A DNA stretch of 64,000 bases from CAYFPX01 sp964519895 (lineage in GTDB: Bacteria; Myxococcota_A; UBA796; CAJQPC01), in contig CAZFLE010000020.1 of assembly GCA_964519895.1 (NCBI GenBank), forward strand, positions 15,189 through 79,188, read 5' to 3'. Below, piece by piece: positions 43,432 through 54,305 of the stretch; position 1 is the first letter of the stretch; every line of letters starts with the position of its first letter. Position numbers and translations under genes: made by a program. The notes below the pieces were generated by a model. That model ran no database searches. It was not told the origin of the DNA and was given only the letters and a program-made list of their open reading frames with translations.

Positions 43432-44317
43432 CCGTCTCCATCGAAGTCACCGCCCCCCTCCAGGCGTGCGCCAAAGCGGTCGTCCTCGCTGGCGTCCGAC
43501 GCGGTGATGGTGACAGCGCTGCCCTGGTCCAGCCCGTCCTCGGAGCCCTTCATGACCGTCACCGAGCCGCTGAACTCGCCTCGAGCGGAGTCTGCGTAGG
43601 CGCCAAGCACCAGGTCATCGAAGCCGTCTGCGTCTACGTCGACCCCCTCGACCTCATAGCCCCAGCTGCCCGGCCAGCCCTCGTCGGAGATGCGCTCCTG
43701 GGTCGCGAGGTCCAGGCCAGCGGCCGTTCCCCAGAAGATCACCGGCCCGTCCATGGACCCGATGACCACGTCTGTGTGGCCGTCGCGGTTCAGGTCCAGG
43801 TCCCCGGCCAGGCTGGAGCCGAAGTGTGGGGATTGGGCGGCAGGGGGGGCGGACGCACGGTCTGGGTCCAGGCGTCGCCCTGGGGCGCCAGGACCACGTC
43901 GCTGGCCAGGAGCCAGGCCGGGTCCTGCTTGCGGATCCAGAGGGCCAGGTCCGAGCGGTCGACCCCTGGCAGCGGCCCGTCGAAGGCATAGGGCGCCATG
44001 CCCACTTCGATCACGACCACTTCGCCCGCGTTGACCCCGACCCCGACGTAGGTCATGAGCAGGTAGGTCTCGAAGGTGTCCCCCTGGTAGTAGACTCAGG
44101 GGGTCTTCACGCCGAGCTTGTACTCGCCCGGTTCGGCGGCGACACACCACAGCGTCCCGTTGGCCAGCGAACCCACGGGCGCCTTGTTGACCTGGACCTC
44201 GAAGACGCGCTTGCGCTCGAAGCGCTCGGCCGGCCGGGCCACGCACAGCGCCCCGTGGCCCGCCGGGGGCTGGGGCAGGGCGGTGGCGTGGGCGAGCGTT
44301 CCCAAGAGATAGAGCAT
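43432..44317 (-). pseudogene. Broken exported FG-GAP gene (nonsense, frameshift, truncation)
   Basis: On the minus strand, ATG 44317 with GGAGG five bases upstream opens a signal-like MLYLLGTLAHATA and a DUF2846-like stretch (GTLWCVAAEPGEYKLG). An in-frame TGA at 44098-44096 stops it, yet the same frame continues as VYYQGDTFETYLLMTYVGVG through GDAWTQTV. Adding one C in the seven-base C/G run at 43843-43849 joins it to QSPHFGSSLAGDLDLNRDG and further FG-GAP loops (VDVDADGFDD, GGDFDGDG), which break off at about 43432. Three independent lesions argue for real decay and against a single sequencing error. A short coupled frame from GTG 44435 (MTRLDSRAALWAGIAACVAF) precedes it, and its end cannot be fixed. 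Confidence 0.75.
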
Positions 44318-44431
44318 GACGACCTCCGCAACCATTGTGGACCAGGCGGTGGCCCAAGGCGCTGATGAGCCCCGTGAAGGCCACGCAGGCCGCGATCCCT
44401 GCCCACAGCGCCGCTCGGGAGTCCAGGCGAG

Positions 44432-46243
44432 TCACTCGGCCGCCCCATCCCCGGCTGCGGCCCGCCAGGCCGCGACGTCCCGGTTCAAGGCGAGCGGGTC
44501 CCCCACCCCGCCATAGCGGAGCGCCGCGTATCGGCGCAGCAAGGCCCCGGCCCGCTCACAGCCGGCCTCTTCAGCCCGGCCCGCAAAGGCCTCGACGGCC
44601 TCGTCGGGGCGACGGTCGAGCGCCTGCTGCGACAGCACGGCCAGCAGCGGCGCCAGGTATGCCGGGGGACCCTCGATCCAGGCGCCGTCGACCGGCGCAG
44701 CCCGGGGCCGCCGACCCCGCAGCAAGGTCCGCACCTGCAGGCCCACGAACACGAGCAACAACACCGCCGCCAGGCTCTGCAGGCCATAGCGCTCCCACAG
44801 CAGCGCCAGGTCGTCCGTCGCACCCTGGGCAAAGGTCGCCGCCACCGCGTTCTCCGGGCTGGGATCGACCGTGACCCAGCCCCCGTCGAGCCACACCTCG
44901 ACCCAGGCGTGGGCGTCTCGGCTGCGCACGATCCGGTGACCGCCAAAGGGGCTGAGCTCGATCGAGCGGAAGCCCGTGATCACCCGCGCCGGCACACCGA
45001 CCGAGCGCGACGCCAGCGCCTGCGCTGTCGCAAAATACTCGCAGTGCCCCAGCCGCGATGTCAGCAGGAACTGCACCACCGGGTCCCCGACCGCGTCCCG
45101 CTCGTAGTGCAGGGAGTAGGTGTAGTCCTGTTCCAGGCGACGTTCGATCTGCGCCACCCGCTCGGCGGCTCCCTGGATTCCCGCGACCCAGCCCTGCACC
45201 AGCGGACCGATGGCCGCGGCGACGTCGGGTGGGACCTCGAGGTCGGCCGGGGTCGGCGGTGGACTGGGGAAGCGCTGGGTGCCGCCCGTGTCCAGCCGTA
45301 CCCGGCGGGGCGATGAACCATCGCCCAGGCGGGGGATGCCCAGAGCGTCCACCTCGGCCCCGATCGGCTCGACCACGACCGCAGCGGCCCCCGGCGGTAG
45401 AAAGAGCCGTTCCTGCTCGTCGGACACGAAGTCGATGACCGTCGCCCCCTGCCCCGGCACGCGGCCCCGGGCCACCGGGGTCGTGTCCCCGGAGGGGGGC
45501 AACCAGAACCCGTGGCCGTACTCGCTGTACGCCTGGCCGCGAAAGTGCTCGGGGGACGGACCGTGCACCCGCAAGATGACCTCGTCGGAGTCGCGCATGC
45601 CGTCCATCGAGCCCAGCCGAAAGGAGCCCGCGCCAAACCCGACCGCCGCGCTCCCGCCGTCGGCGAACACCACGCCTTCCAGCGCCTGGTACACCTTCCG
45701 CAGACCCACCGTCGCACCCGTGGCGGTGGCAGCGGTCGCCGTGACCAGCGCGACGCCGGCGGCCACGTGCCGCAAGGCCAGGCCCTCCAGCCCCCGGGGC
45801 CGCCAGGCCTGGTGCAGCCACGCCAGGGCCAGGTACGCCACGACCAGTGGCAGGTAGAGCTCCGATCCCACCCGCCCACAGCAGACGTAGGCCACGAGCC
45901 CGATCACCCAGGTGACCGGGTGGCCACGCTCCGGGTCGTGCAGCCACAGCCGCGTGGCGACGGTCAACAGCGCCGTGCCGGACAGGACCACGTACTGCAG
46001 CTTGGGACCGCCCTCCTGCCACGCCAGCGGAACGTCGATCAGGGCCACGGCGAGGGTCGCCCCCCCGGTGGCGACCAGCACCAGGGCCTGGGCGGCCTGG
46101 GGCAGGGAGATTCGCGGTCCAGCGACCACGGCGCCCAGCGCCACAGCCAGCGCCAGCGCGGGCACCACGATCTGCCCCGTGACGGCGCCGTGGAGCACGC
46201 CCGCCAGCGCGAGCCCGGCCGTGAGCAGCAGTCGGGACCTCAC
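44432..46243 (-). CDS. Membrane transglutaminase-like protein (TgpA-type)
   Basis: This encodes 603 residues from GTG in a GTGA overlap with the DUF58 gene. Five to six N-terminal membrane helices are followed by a periplasmic transglutaminase-like core with the triad Cys401 (LGHCEYFA), His445 (SRDAHAWVEVW) and Asp460 (VTVDPSP). A last helix (LAAVLLLVFVGLQV) precedes a cytosolic DUF4129-like tail. MoxR/DUF58/TgpA clusters are widespread and thought to handle protein maturation or envelope stress; the exact substrate is unknown. It is the fourth gene of an operon with overlapping junctions. Confidence 0.9.
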   Translation of the reverse strand: MRSRLLLTAGLALAGVLHGAVTGQIVVPALALAVALGAVVAGPRISLPQAAQALVLVATGGATLAVALIDVPLAWQEGGPKLQYVVLSGTALLTVATRLWLHDPERGHPVTWVIGLVAYVCCGRVGSELYLPLVVAYLALAWLHQAWRPRGLEGLALRHVAAGVALVTATAATATGATVGLRKVYQALEGVVFADGGSAAVGFGAGSFRLGSMDGMRDSDEVILRVHGPSPEHFRGQAYSEYGHGFWLPPSGDTTPVARGRVPGQGATVIDFVSDEQERLFLPPGAAAVVVEPIGAEVDALGIPRLGDGSSPRRVRLDTGGTQRFPSPPPTPADLEVPPDVAAAIGPLVQGWVAGIQGAAERVAQIERRLEQDYTYSLHYERDAVGDPVVQFLLTSRLGHCEYFATAQALASRSVGVPARVITGFRSIELSPFGGHRIVRSRDAHAWVEVWLDGGWVTVDPSPENAVAATFAQGATDDLALLWERYGLQSLAAVLLLVFVGLQVRTLLRGRRPRAAPVDGAWIEGPPAYLAPLLAVLSQQALDRRPDEAVEAFAGRAEEAGCERAGALLRRYAALRYGGVGDPLALNRDVAAWRAAAGDGAAE

Positions 46244-47531
46244 AGCGTCACCCCCGCGTCCCCTTCGAGCTGGGACACGGTCACGTGACTCACGTCTCGG
46301 GTCGTCGGCCCCTCCCCGACCACCAACGTCTTGACGGCGACGCCGCGGGACGCCAGCAGGCGGGCCAGCTCCTGGCGCGGCGGGTCCCAGCGGTGGGCGA
46401 TCAGCACCATGCTCGAGAGCCGCCCCAGGTGCGGGGCCAGCAGATCTACCGTGCGCGGGCAGTCGAAGGACGGGCCGGCCTGGGTGCAGGCCAGGTGGTC
46501 CAGGGCCTGCTCGAAGGAGCCCAGCGCGCGGCCCACGGTGAGGGCGTGCAGGGTGTCACCGGTGACCAACAGGTCGATGAGGGCCTCGCCTCGGGACAGG
46601 TGCAGCACCACCCCGGCCGCCAACGAGATCGCCGCCTCGAAGGCCCGCTCGTCGGTGGTGCCCAGGTCGGTGTCCAGGAACACACCCACCCGGGTGAAGT
46701 ACTCCTGCTGGTACTCCCGCACGACGGGCTTGCCGGTGCGCGCCCACGACCGTGCGTGCAGGTCCCGGAGCCGGTCCCCGCGCCGGTAGGGCCGCAGGCC
46801 GTAGAGCTCGGTCGACTCCCCGGTCTTGGACGCCAGCGCCACCCCTCCGGGCTGGAAGCGCGGCGCCATGCCCAGCTGGAGGTGGTGGATCGGCGCGACC
46901 CGAGGCACCACGAGCAGCGGCGTGCCCCCGGAGTGCACGCCCGGCCCCAGCGCCAGCTGCATGGGCACGGGCTCGGCGGCGAAGAAGGGCTCCAGGTAGT
47001 GCCGCCCCCGGGCGGCAAAGCGCGCCTGGGTCTGCACGGTGACCCGATCCCGAGCCGCCAACGCGTCGACCACCAGCGGCGGCCCCTGCCAGCTGCCGTC
47101 CCAGGAGAGGAAGGGCCGCTCCAGCTGGAGTGCGGCGTAGTCCCGGTCGTCGCGGTTGTGCAGGGTGAGCCGAACCACGAGATCCTGGTCCACGGACACC
47201 CGGGCCGGGGTGTCGACGACGACGCTCACGTCTCCCAGCGCGAACCATCGCCGGGCGACCAGGGAGCACAGCAGGGCCGCAGCCAGGATCGAAGCGAGCA
47301 CGTGGTTGCTGCTCTCGCCCACGTCCAGTCCGCCCATGCCCACGAAGAGGGCCAGCACCGCCACCGCGCGGCCCTCCCGGGAGAGCGCCCGGTAGAGCCA
47401 GATCACGGGTCTCCCGAAGACCCGCGCTGCCCAGGTGCCGCGCACCCGCTCCAGCTCCTCGGGGCTGTCGGGGATGAGGATGTAGTTCAGCCGTGCGAAG
47501 TTGATGCTGGCCAGGCGGTCGATCAGGGCCC

Positions 47532-47535
<4 letters not shown>
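46240..47535 (-). CDS. DUF58 domain protein
   Basis: This encodes 431 residues from GTG 47535, which overlaps the MoxR stop codon (GTGA). The frame is open far upstream, but that part is antisense composition within moxR. Two membrane helices near 55-95 are followed by a beta-sandwich and the DUF58 signature LYGLRPYRRGDRLRDLHARSW, then a von Willebrand A-like end (GVFLDTDLGTT, MVLIAHRWDPP). It is the usual partner of MoxR ATPases. Confidence 0.9.
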
Positions 47536-48463
<928 letters not shown>

Positions 48464-48467
<4 letters not shown>

Positions 48468-49612
48468 GAGACCCGCGCGTGTGGAAACTCCGGAGCCCGC
48501 CCCTGGAACCGAAGGATCCGCGGGTTCTGGACCACACCCTCGCGAATCTCGATCGCCCGCCGCAGGGTCTCGTTGGCATCCCAGGCGGTCGGGCCTGCCA
48601 TGACGTCGGCCAGGAACGGCAACAGGGCCCGACCGATGGCGTGGGTGGCGCTCTGCCACAGGTGGCTCGGGGAGTGGTCCACCGCGTAGTAGGTGACCCG
48701 GCCGTCGTCGACGGTGTAGGTCGGGTCGGCGAAGCCAGTGGGCCGGCCGAACTCGAAGCCCATGCCCTCGTCGCAGCTCACGTCGATCAACAGCGTGCCC
48801 TTGCGCAAGGCACCGAGCTCCGCGGTCCGCAGGAACATCATCGGCCGGTCGGTGTCCTGGAGCGTCGCGTTCACGACCACGTCGAAGTGCCCCAGGGCCT
48901 CGGCCATGGGCATCCGGCGGTCCTCGGACATCACCACCTGGGTGCTGTCGTCCCCCACAGGCTCGAACTGCCAGTGCTTGACCGAAGGCACCGGGCAACG
49001 CACGGCCTCGGCCGGGCGCTGGGTAAACAGGGTGACGTCTTGGTAGCCCAGGGCGTGCAGGCCGTGGATGGCCCCGCGACCCACCGAGCCGAAGCCCAGC
49101 ACCGCCGCCTTGCGCTGAGGCCCATAGTGCCCGGTCAGGCCCTGGAGGCCCAGGGCGTGCAGCACGCTGCCGTAGCCGGCGAGCTCGTTGTTCAGGTGGA
49201 AGACATGGCCCTGCCACTGCCCGTCCTTCCAGTGGTGCATCTCTTCCCAGGCGATCCAGGTGAGCCGCTTGTCGATGGCGGACTGGGTGATGGCCGGCCC
49301 CTGCACGCAGTGGGGCCAACCCCACAGGACCTGTCCCTGCCGGAAGGACCCGAAGTCCGCCGGGACCGGCTTGGCGAGGAGCATGATGTCGCAGCGAGCG
49401 AAGAGGTCCTCGCGGTCCAGCAGGCCAGCGACCAGGCCTGAGAGCTCGCTGTCGCGCACACCGAAGCGCTCGCCGTAGCCTGTCTCCAGGTACAGCCGGG
49501 CCCGCAGGTCGGCGGCGATGCCCCCGATGTGCGCCGGGTGCAGCGGCGCCCTGCGCTCGTTTTCCTTGTGGGCGTGACTCAGCACCCCCAGCGTCATCGC
49601 GTCCGCAGCCAT
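48464..49612 (-). CDS. Alanine dehydrogenase-family protein, N5-(carboxyethyl)ornithine synthase-like
   Basis: This encodes 382 residues from ATG 49612, with AGGAGG five bases upstream. The N-terminus MTLGVLSHAHKENERRAPLHP matches the alanine dehydrogenase/transhydrogenase superfamily and is especially like carboxyethylornithine synthase (SHKENExR). The Rossmann motif is VLGFGSVGRGA, and a conserved WIAWEEMHHW segment is present. It would reductively join pyruvate and an amino acid, or oxidise the product, using NAD(P)H. It heads an operon with moxR, DUF58 and transglutaminase genes, an unusual combination. Confidence 0.8.
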
Positions 49613-49656
49613 CGGGCCTCCTGAGGCCAGCACCTAACGACTCGTCCAGGGCGTGC

Positions 49657-49662
49657 TACACC
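49657..49662 (+). promoter_or_regulatory. -10-like TACACC, leaderless arrangement
   Basis: An extended TGC-TACACC ends five bases before ATG 49668. No ribosome binding site is present, so leaderless translation is likely if this is the promoter. Confidence 0.4.
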
Positions 49663-49667
49663 GCCCC

Positions 49668-50636
49668 ATGGGCCGACGCGACGACCACCGAGCCGGCAAG
49701 TGGGCCGAGCGTCAGCGGCGGGAGAACCGCCGCCGAGACCCACGCCGCGGCGCGTGGGAGTCGCGGATCAAAGCCGTCGGGCTGCGGATCGAGACCCGCA
49801 ACAAGCACCTGTTCAAGGCCCGGGGGAGCCGTCAGTCGACCCGGTTCCGAGTGACCGGCACCCGAGACGAAGACACCTGGACCTGGGCGCTCGAGGCCAG
49901 CCACAAGCACGTGCCCGACGACCTGGTGATCGTGCCCGAACGCGGCCGCTCCTGGTTGGTCGACCTGCTGGGTCGCCCGGACCAGGTCGTGGGCGACCCG
50001 GTGCTGGACGACCTGGCCCGCATCGAAGGCCCTCCTGACCGCCTGCTGGCGGCCCTGGACGAGACCACCCGGCAGCGCCTGCGCAGCCTGGTCGGCCAGG
50101 GGGGGTCGGTCCGGGACCGCAGCGTGCGCCTGAGCCTGACCAGCGACGACGCCCGTCCGGCGTGGCTGCCGGACCGCATCCTGGACCTGACCCGCCTGGC
50201 TGTCCGGCTGGGCGTGCACCCCAAGCGCGTCGCCCCAAACCTGGTCCAGGCCGTCGACCGGGACAGCCTCCCAGGCATTCGGGACGAGGCCTTCCGCATC
50301 CTGATGCGCGACCACCCGACCCGGGTCCCCGACCGGCTGATGACCCAGGAGCGGCTGCTCCCCCTGCTCGACGAGCTGTCCAACGAGACCCTGGTGCTGG
50401 CGCTGCAGGCCCTGGCGCGGGTGGGTTCGTCGACGGCCCTTCCCCTCATCGCCCCCTACGCACGGTTCCCGCGGGGCAACAACGCGTCCCGCAAGGCCGC
50501 GAAGCAAGCGGGCAAGGCGATCGCCGAACGCACGGCCCCCGAGGGTGGCTTGATGGTGAGCGACGAAAGGGCTGCCCCCGATGGCGGCCTTGCGCTCAGC
50601 GGTGAGCCCGGTGGGCTGGCGCCCGTCGACGACTGA
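49668..50636 (+). CDS. Unknown basic cytosolic protein
   Basis: This encodes 322 residues from ATG 49668. The N-terminal 55 residues are very basic (RRDDHRAGKWAERQRRENRR), followed by a conserved-looking core (ESRIKAVGLRIETRNKHLFKARG, VPDDLVIVPERGRSW). The C-terminal half is alpha-helical and HEAT-like (LLPLLDELSNETLVLALQAL), and the tail is Gly/Ser-rich (GGLALSGEPGG). The basic start could bind nucleic acid; this is a guess. It is divergent from the moxR operon and ends two bases from the convergent terC stop codon. Confidence 0.7.
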   Translation: MGRRDDHRAGKWAERQRRENRRRDPRRGAWESRIKAVGLRIETRNKHLFKARGSRQSTRFRVTGTRDEDTWTWALEASHKHVPDDLVIVPERGRSWLVDLLGRPDQVVGDPVLDDLARIEGPPDRLLAALDETTRQRLRSLVGQGGSVRDRSVRLSLTSDDARPAWLPDRILDLTRLAVRLGVHPKRVAPNLVQAVDRDSLPGIRDEAFRILMRDHPTRVPDRLMTQERLLPLLDELSNETLVLALQALARVGSSTALPLIAPYARFPRGNNASRKAAKQAGKAIAERTAPEGGLMVSDERAAPDGGLALSGEPGGLAPVDD

Positions 50637-50638
50637 AC

Positions 50639-51418
50639 TCAGGCCTCGGCCGCCCGATCCCGTGCCTTGTGCAGCCGGCTGTCCATGCGCAGGTTCAGGA
50701 CCTGCACCAACAGCGAGAAGCCCATGGCCGAGTAGATGTAGCCCTTGGACACGTGGTGCCCGGTGGCTTCGGCCATCAGCATCACGCCGATCAAGACCAG
50801 GAAGGCCAGGGCCAGCACCCGCACCGAGGGGTGGGCCTGGACGAAGTCGCCGATCGGCCCGGCGAACACCAGCATGACGCCGACCGCGACCATCACCGCC
50901 GCGACCATGATCGCGAGCTCGTCGGCCATGCCGACCGCGGTGATGACCGAGTCCAGGGAGAACACGATGTCCAGGACCATCACCTGGAGCACGATGACGG
51001 TGAGCAGCTTGCGCTTGCTGGCCTCGGCCTGGGCCGCAGCGGCTTCGCCCATCTCGGGGCCGGCCTCGCTCGCGTGGTGTTCCTCGGGGCGCTCCACGTT
51101 CTCGTAGATCTCGCGGGTGGCCTTGTACAGCAGGAACAGCCCGCCCCCCATCAGGATCAGGCTCTTGCCGGACCAGGGCCAGATGAAGGTGAACAGGACC
51201 TCCTCCAGCCCCATCACCCAGCTGATCGAAGCCAACAGGACCAGGCGCGAGATCAGCGCCATGGCCAGTCCGATCCGACGCGCCCCGAGCTGCTGCTCCT
51301 GGGGCAGCCGCCCACACAGGATGGTGATGAAGACGATGTTGTCGATGCCCAGCACGATCTCCATCAGCGTGAGCACGCCAAAGGAGACCCAGGCGTTCGG
51401 ATCGGTGAGCAGCTCCAT
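50639..51418 (-). CDS. TerC-family membrane protein
   Basis: This encodes 259 residues from ATG 51418, two bases after the permease stop codon, with GGGGAGG upstream. About seven membrane helices carry the family signatures MEIVLGIDNIVFITI and VLDIVFSLDSVITAVG, whose acidic residues are expected metal ligands. TerC/Alx proteins are linked to manganese export and metal loading of secreted enzymes, or tellurite resistance. It is cotranscribed with the NCS2 permease. Confidence 0.92.
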   Translation of the reverse strand: MELLTDPNAWVSFGVLTLMEIVLGIDNIVFITILCGRLPQEQQLGARRIGLAMALISRLVLLASISWVMGLEEVLFTFIWPWSGKSLILMGGGLFLLYKATREIYENVERPEEHHASEAGPEMGEAAAAQAEASKRKLLTVIVLQVMVLDIVFSLDSVITAVGMADELAIMVAAVMVAVGVMLVFAGPIGDFVQAHPSVRVLALAFLVLIGVMLMAEATGHHVSKGYIYSAMGFSLLVQVLNLRMDSRLHKARDRAAEA

Positions 51419-51420
51419 GG

Positions 51421-52977
51421 TCAGTGGCCTCCCCCTTCTTCCGTGATCCAGGGGGCGAGGAACAACAGGGCAGCGACCCCGGCGTAGCCCGCGACCCAGG
51501 GCCAGGCCGGCGCGAGCACCATCGCCGTGTCCCCGGGGGTGAAGGCGTAGCTGTGCATCAACCCCACGCTGGAGAGCACGGCCCCTGCTGCCATCCACAG
51601 AGCAGCCCGCTTGAAGTCCCGCTCGATGATGTAGACCGTGGCGGCGGCCAGGATCATCGCCGTGAAGATGAACCCGGACTCCAGCGCAAAGGCGCCGTCG
51701 ATGAAGGTGTCGGAGCCGCGGAAGGCTGCGATGAGCTCCGGGCCGAAGGCCGGGCCGTCCGGCGTGCCATAGCCCGCGGCGCGCAGCCCGTTCTTGGCCA
51801 TGAGCGTGCCCCAGGCGGCCACACCCGGCAGGAGTCCGATGACAGCTGCGGGGGCATGGGCCCGAGGTGTCGCATCAAAGGCCTGCGCGGTGATCACGAG
51901 CCCGATCCAGATGACGATGGCCATGCCTGCGTCGATCGGGATCGCATAGGCCAGCAGCGCCAGCGTGCCGGTGAGGCAGATGACCGTCACGAACACGGCG
52001 TTGAGCACCGAGTAGCCGGCGCGGGCACCGAGCCCCTTCCAGCCCGGGTGGCCGATGTAGATCGTCGTGGGGAAGCAGGAGCCGAACACCGCCGCCACCA
52101 TGGTGCCGACCCCGTTGACCGCCAGCGAGGAGCGGGTGTCGTAGGTGTCCCCAGCGGCCTCGGCCGACTCGATGTTCTGGAGCGAGCCCACCACGTTGAA
52201 CAGCCCCATCGGGATGATCACGCCCAGATACGCCAGCAGGTAGCCGTTGCCCAGGGCCTCGATCAGGTCCCCCACCACCGGCACCGGCACGTGGAAGCCA
52301 CCCAGGCCGGGGTTCGCCCCCTCGGGCCACCAGGGCCGGGCCCAGGCGATGGCGGTGCCCAGCACGACCGCCACCAGGCCGCCGGGAATTCCGCCCTTGA
52401 AGCGGACCTTGCCGAAGTACACCAGCATCACCACGCCCAGGGTGACCAGCCCCACCACCGGGTGGGCGAAGCTCCGGAGCAGGAAGCCCAGCGAGATGAA
52501 CCCCAGGGCGATGCCAGAGAGCGTCGCCAGCAAGGCCGCCCGCGGGGTCGCCCGACGGATGCGCTCCGCGACGAAGGCCCCGCCGAATTCGATCAGGCCG
52601 CTGCCGAGACAGGCCACCAGGCCGGCCTGCCAGGCGACCCGGGCCGGGTCTGCAGCGCCGGCGGCCTGGGCGGCGAACTTGGCGGGCAGCATGACCAGGA
52701 AGACAAAGGCGAACAGCGAGACCGTGTTGATGCCATAGGGCAGCGCACACACGTCGGTCCGGCCCGTGGCGCGGGCCAGCTGCATGGCCTGGCGGGCGTA
52801 CCAGATGTTTCCGAGCACCAGCGAGACCGCGGCCCCGGGCAGCACGTGGCCGTAGAGCAGGCCATCATCGAAGCCCAGGACGAAGCGGCAGAGGCCCACG
52901 ATGACAAGGAGCTGGATGAAATTGTCGAGGGCCAGACCAAAGAAGCCGTCGACGTCCCCACGGGTGAACCAACGCAT
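51421..52977 (-). CDS. NCS2/xanthine-uracil permease-family transporter
   Basis: This encodes 518 residues from ATG 52977 with GGAGG about seven bases upstream; longer frames lack one. About twelve to fourteen membrane helices are visible (LDNFIQLLVIVGLCRFVLGF, VGLVTLGVVMLVYFGK). Typical NCS2 elements include GIALGFISLGFL and NIESAEAAGDTYDTR, then GSCFPTTIYIGHPGWK. The substrate is probably a nucleobase or similar anion, but it cannot be read from the sequence. It is divergent from the CrtC-like lipoprotein, with only 32 bases between starts. Confidence 0.88.
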   Translation of the reverse strand: MRWFTRGDVDGFFGLALDNFIQLLVIVGLCRFVLGFDDGLLYGHVLPGAAVSLVLGNIWYARQAMQLARATGRTDVCALPYGINTVSLFAFVFLVMLPAKFAAQAAGAADPARVAWQAGLVACLGSGLIEFGGAFVAERIRRATPRAALLATLSGIALGFISLGFLLRSFAHPVVGLVTLGVVMLVYFGKVRFKGGIPGGLVAVVLGTAIAWARPWWPEGANPGLGGFHVPVPVVGDLIEALGNGYLLAYLGVIIPMGLFNVVGSLQNIESAEAAGDTYDTRSSLAVNGVGTMVAAVFGSCFPTTIYIGHPGWKGLGARAGYSVLNAVFVTVICLTGTLALLAYAIPIDAGMAIVIWIGLVITAQAFDATPRAHAPAAVIGLLPGVAAWGTLMAKNGLRAAGYGTPDGPAFGPELIAAFRGSDTFIDGAFALESGFIFTAMILAAATVYIIERDFKRAALWMAAGAVLSSVGLMHSYAFTPGDTAMVLAPAWPWVAGYAGVAALLFLAPWITEEGGGH

Positions 52978-52997
52978 GCCGTCCTCCGGTCGAGGGA

Positions 52998-53003
52998 TAT
53001 AGC
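52998..53003 (+). promoter_or_regulatory. -10-like TATAGC, leaderless arrangement
   Basis: The hexamer ends six bases before ATG 53010, in a 32-base divergent intergenic region that leaves no room for a leader. Confidence 0.45.
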
Positions 53004-53009
53004 GCATCC

Positions 53010-53978
53010 ATGCTGTGGCTCTGGACACTGGCCTGCGCCCCGGACACGGGGCCTCCGCCCTGCACCGCCGACGAGGGCGGCCTGGTCTCGCTGCCGGCAG
53101 ACGACGGCGCCCACGTCGACGACCAGGAACACTGGACCTGGTCGGGGCACGTGCAGGACGACCAGGGCGCCTGGTACGGCTACCGCGTGTCCTTCGACGC
53201 CAGCTGGGACGACGGCGTGCGCCGCCTGGCGGTGACCACCCACATCACCGACGAGGACGGCGAGAGCTACCACTACGACAGCGCCGACGGGGACGCGGGA
53301 GCCCTCGACACCGTCGACGGCTTCTCCCTGGCGCTGGACCCGGCTCGGGCCGACGGCGGCGGCGGCCTGGACGTGCTGACGCTCTCCGCCGGGCCCTACA
53401 CCCTCACCCTGCAGCTCGAAGAAGCCAAGCCTCCGGTGCTTCACCACGGCGACGGCCACACGACCTACGACGTCGGGGGCGAGGCCTGGTACTACTCCCG
53501 GACCCGGATGCTGACGACCGGCACCCTGGCCCGTGGCTCCGAGTCCCACGAAGTCACCGGTCGGTCGTGGTTCGACCACCGCTGGGGGTCCCTGGCGGCG
53601 AGCGACCAGATCGGCTGGGACTGGTTCACGCTGAGCCTGGACGACGGCTTTGAATACATGTTGTTTCAGGTCAGGGCCGACGACGCCACGGGCCTGACCG
53701 CCGGGAGTTGGGTGGATCCCGGCTGCGGCGTGGTCGACGTGGCGGCCCAGGCTGTCGCCATCACTCCCCTGGACTCGTGGACGAGCCCCTGGAGCGGGTG
53801 CACCTACCCCCAGGGCTGGGCTGTCCAGATCCTCAACGAGCTCTACACCCTCACCCCGCTGCTCACCGACCAGGAATCGGGCGGTGGCGGCGACGCGAGT
53901 GCCTGGCACGGCGCGGCCACCGTGGTGGGCCCGATTACTGGCCGTGCGACGGTGGGTCTCACCGGGTACTGCGACTGA
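53010..53978 (+). CDS. CrtC/AttH-like lipocalin-fold lipoprotein
   Basis: This encodes 322 residues. The signal is MLWLWTLAC (lipid Cys9), one of the shortest in the window, and no upstream start exists. The body is beta-rich with HWTWSGHVQDDQGAWYGYRV near 45 and GRSWFDHRWGS near 190, the signature of the carotenoid 1,2-hydratase/AttH family. Members hydrate isoprenoid double bonds or bind lipids; no carotenoid genes are adjacent. It is outer-membrane or periplasm anchored. Confidence 0.8.
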   Translation: MLWLWTLACAPDTGPPPCTADEGGLVSLPADDGAHVDDQEHWTWSGHVQDDQGAWYGYRVSFDASWDDGVRRLAVTTHITDEDGESYHYDSADGDAGALDTVDGFSLALDPARADGGGGLDVLTLSAGPYTLTLQLEEAKPPVLHHGDGHTTYDVGGEAWYYSRTRMLTTGTLARGSESHEVTGRSWFDHRWGSLAASDQIGWDWFTLSLDDGFEYMLFQVRADDATGLTAGSWVDPGCGVVDVAAQAVAITPLDSWTSPWSGCTYPQGWAVQILNELYTLTPLLTDQESGGGGDASAWHGAATVVGPITGRATVGLTGYCD

Positions 53979-54126
53979 GCACCGGGGAAAATCCTGTCAA
54001 GAAATCGTCCGGGGCCCTCATGGATGCTTGCCCACCGCCGATCGGGATGGCATCGGTGCGTCCCTGTCGTGGGGTGCACCCTTGTCTTCAAGCGTGCCGG
54101 CAGGACCCAATCGTGGGAGGGACAAG

Positions 54127-54291
54127 ATGATCGACGCGGACCTCTTCAGACGCGAGCCCCTGGTCTACCGGACCGGCCACAAGCGCTGGATGCTCATGGC
54201 GCCCTACGTCAGCGTGGCCTTCTGGGTGGCGACCATCGGCATCCTGGGCATTGCGATCTACCTGTCGCCGGTGCAGCTGCCGCTGCCCTGA
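54127..54291 (+). CDS. Small single-helix membrane protein
   Basis: This encodes 54 residues from ATG 54127 with GGAGGGAC about four bases upstream. A basic N-terminal part (FRREPLVYRTGHKRW) precedes one membrane helix (VSVAFWVATIGILGIAIYL). It lies 14 bases before the enoyl-CoA hydratase gene, likely in one transcript. The 148 bases upstream hold no other gene. The function is unknown. Confidence 0.65.
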   Translation: MIDADLFRREPLVYRTGHKRWMLMAPYVSVAFWVATIGILGIAIYLSPVQLPLP

Positions 54292-54305
54292 GCGGGACCT
54301 GACCC

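Noticed and set aside
44096..44098. In-frame TGA as selenocysteine or programmed readthrough
   Set aside because: The same gene also carries a frameshift and a 3' truncation, and I see no hairpin of SECIS type just downstream; decay is simpler.
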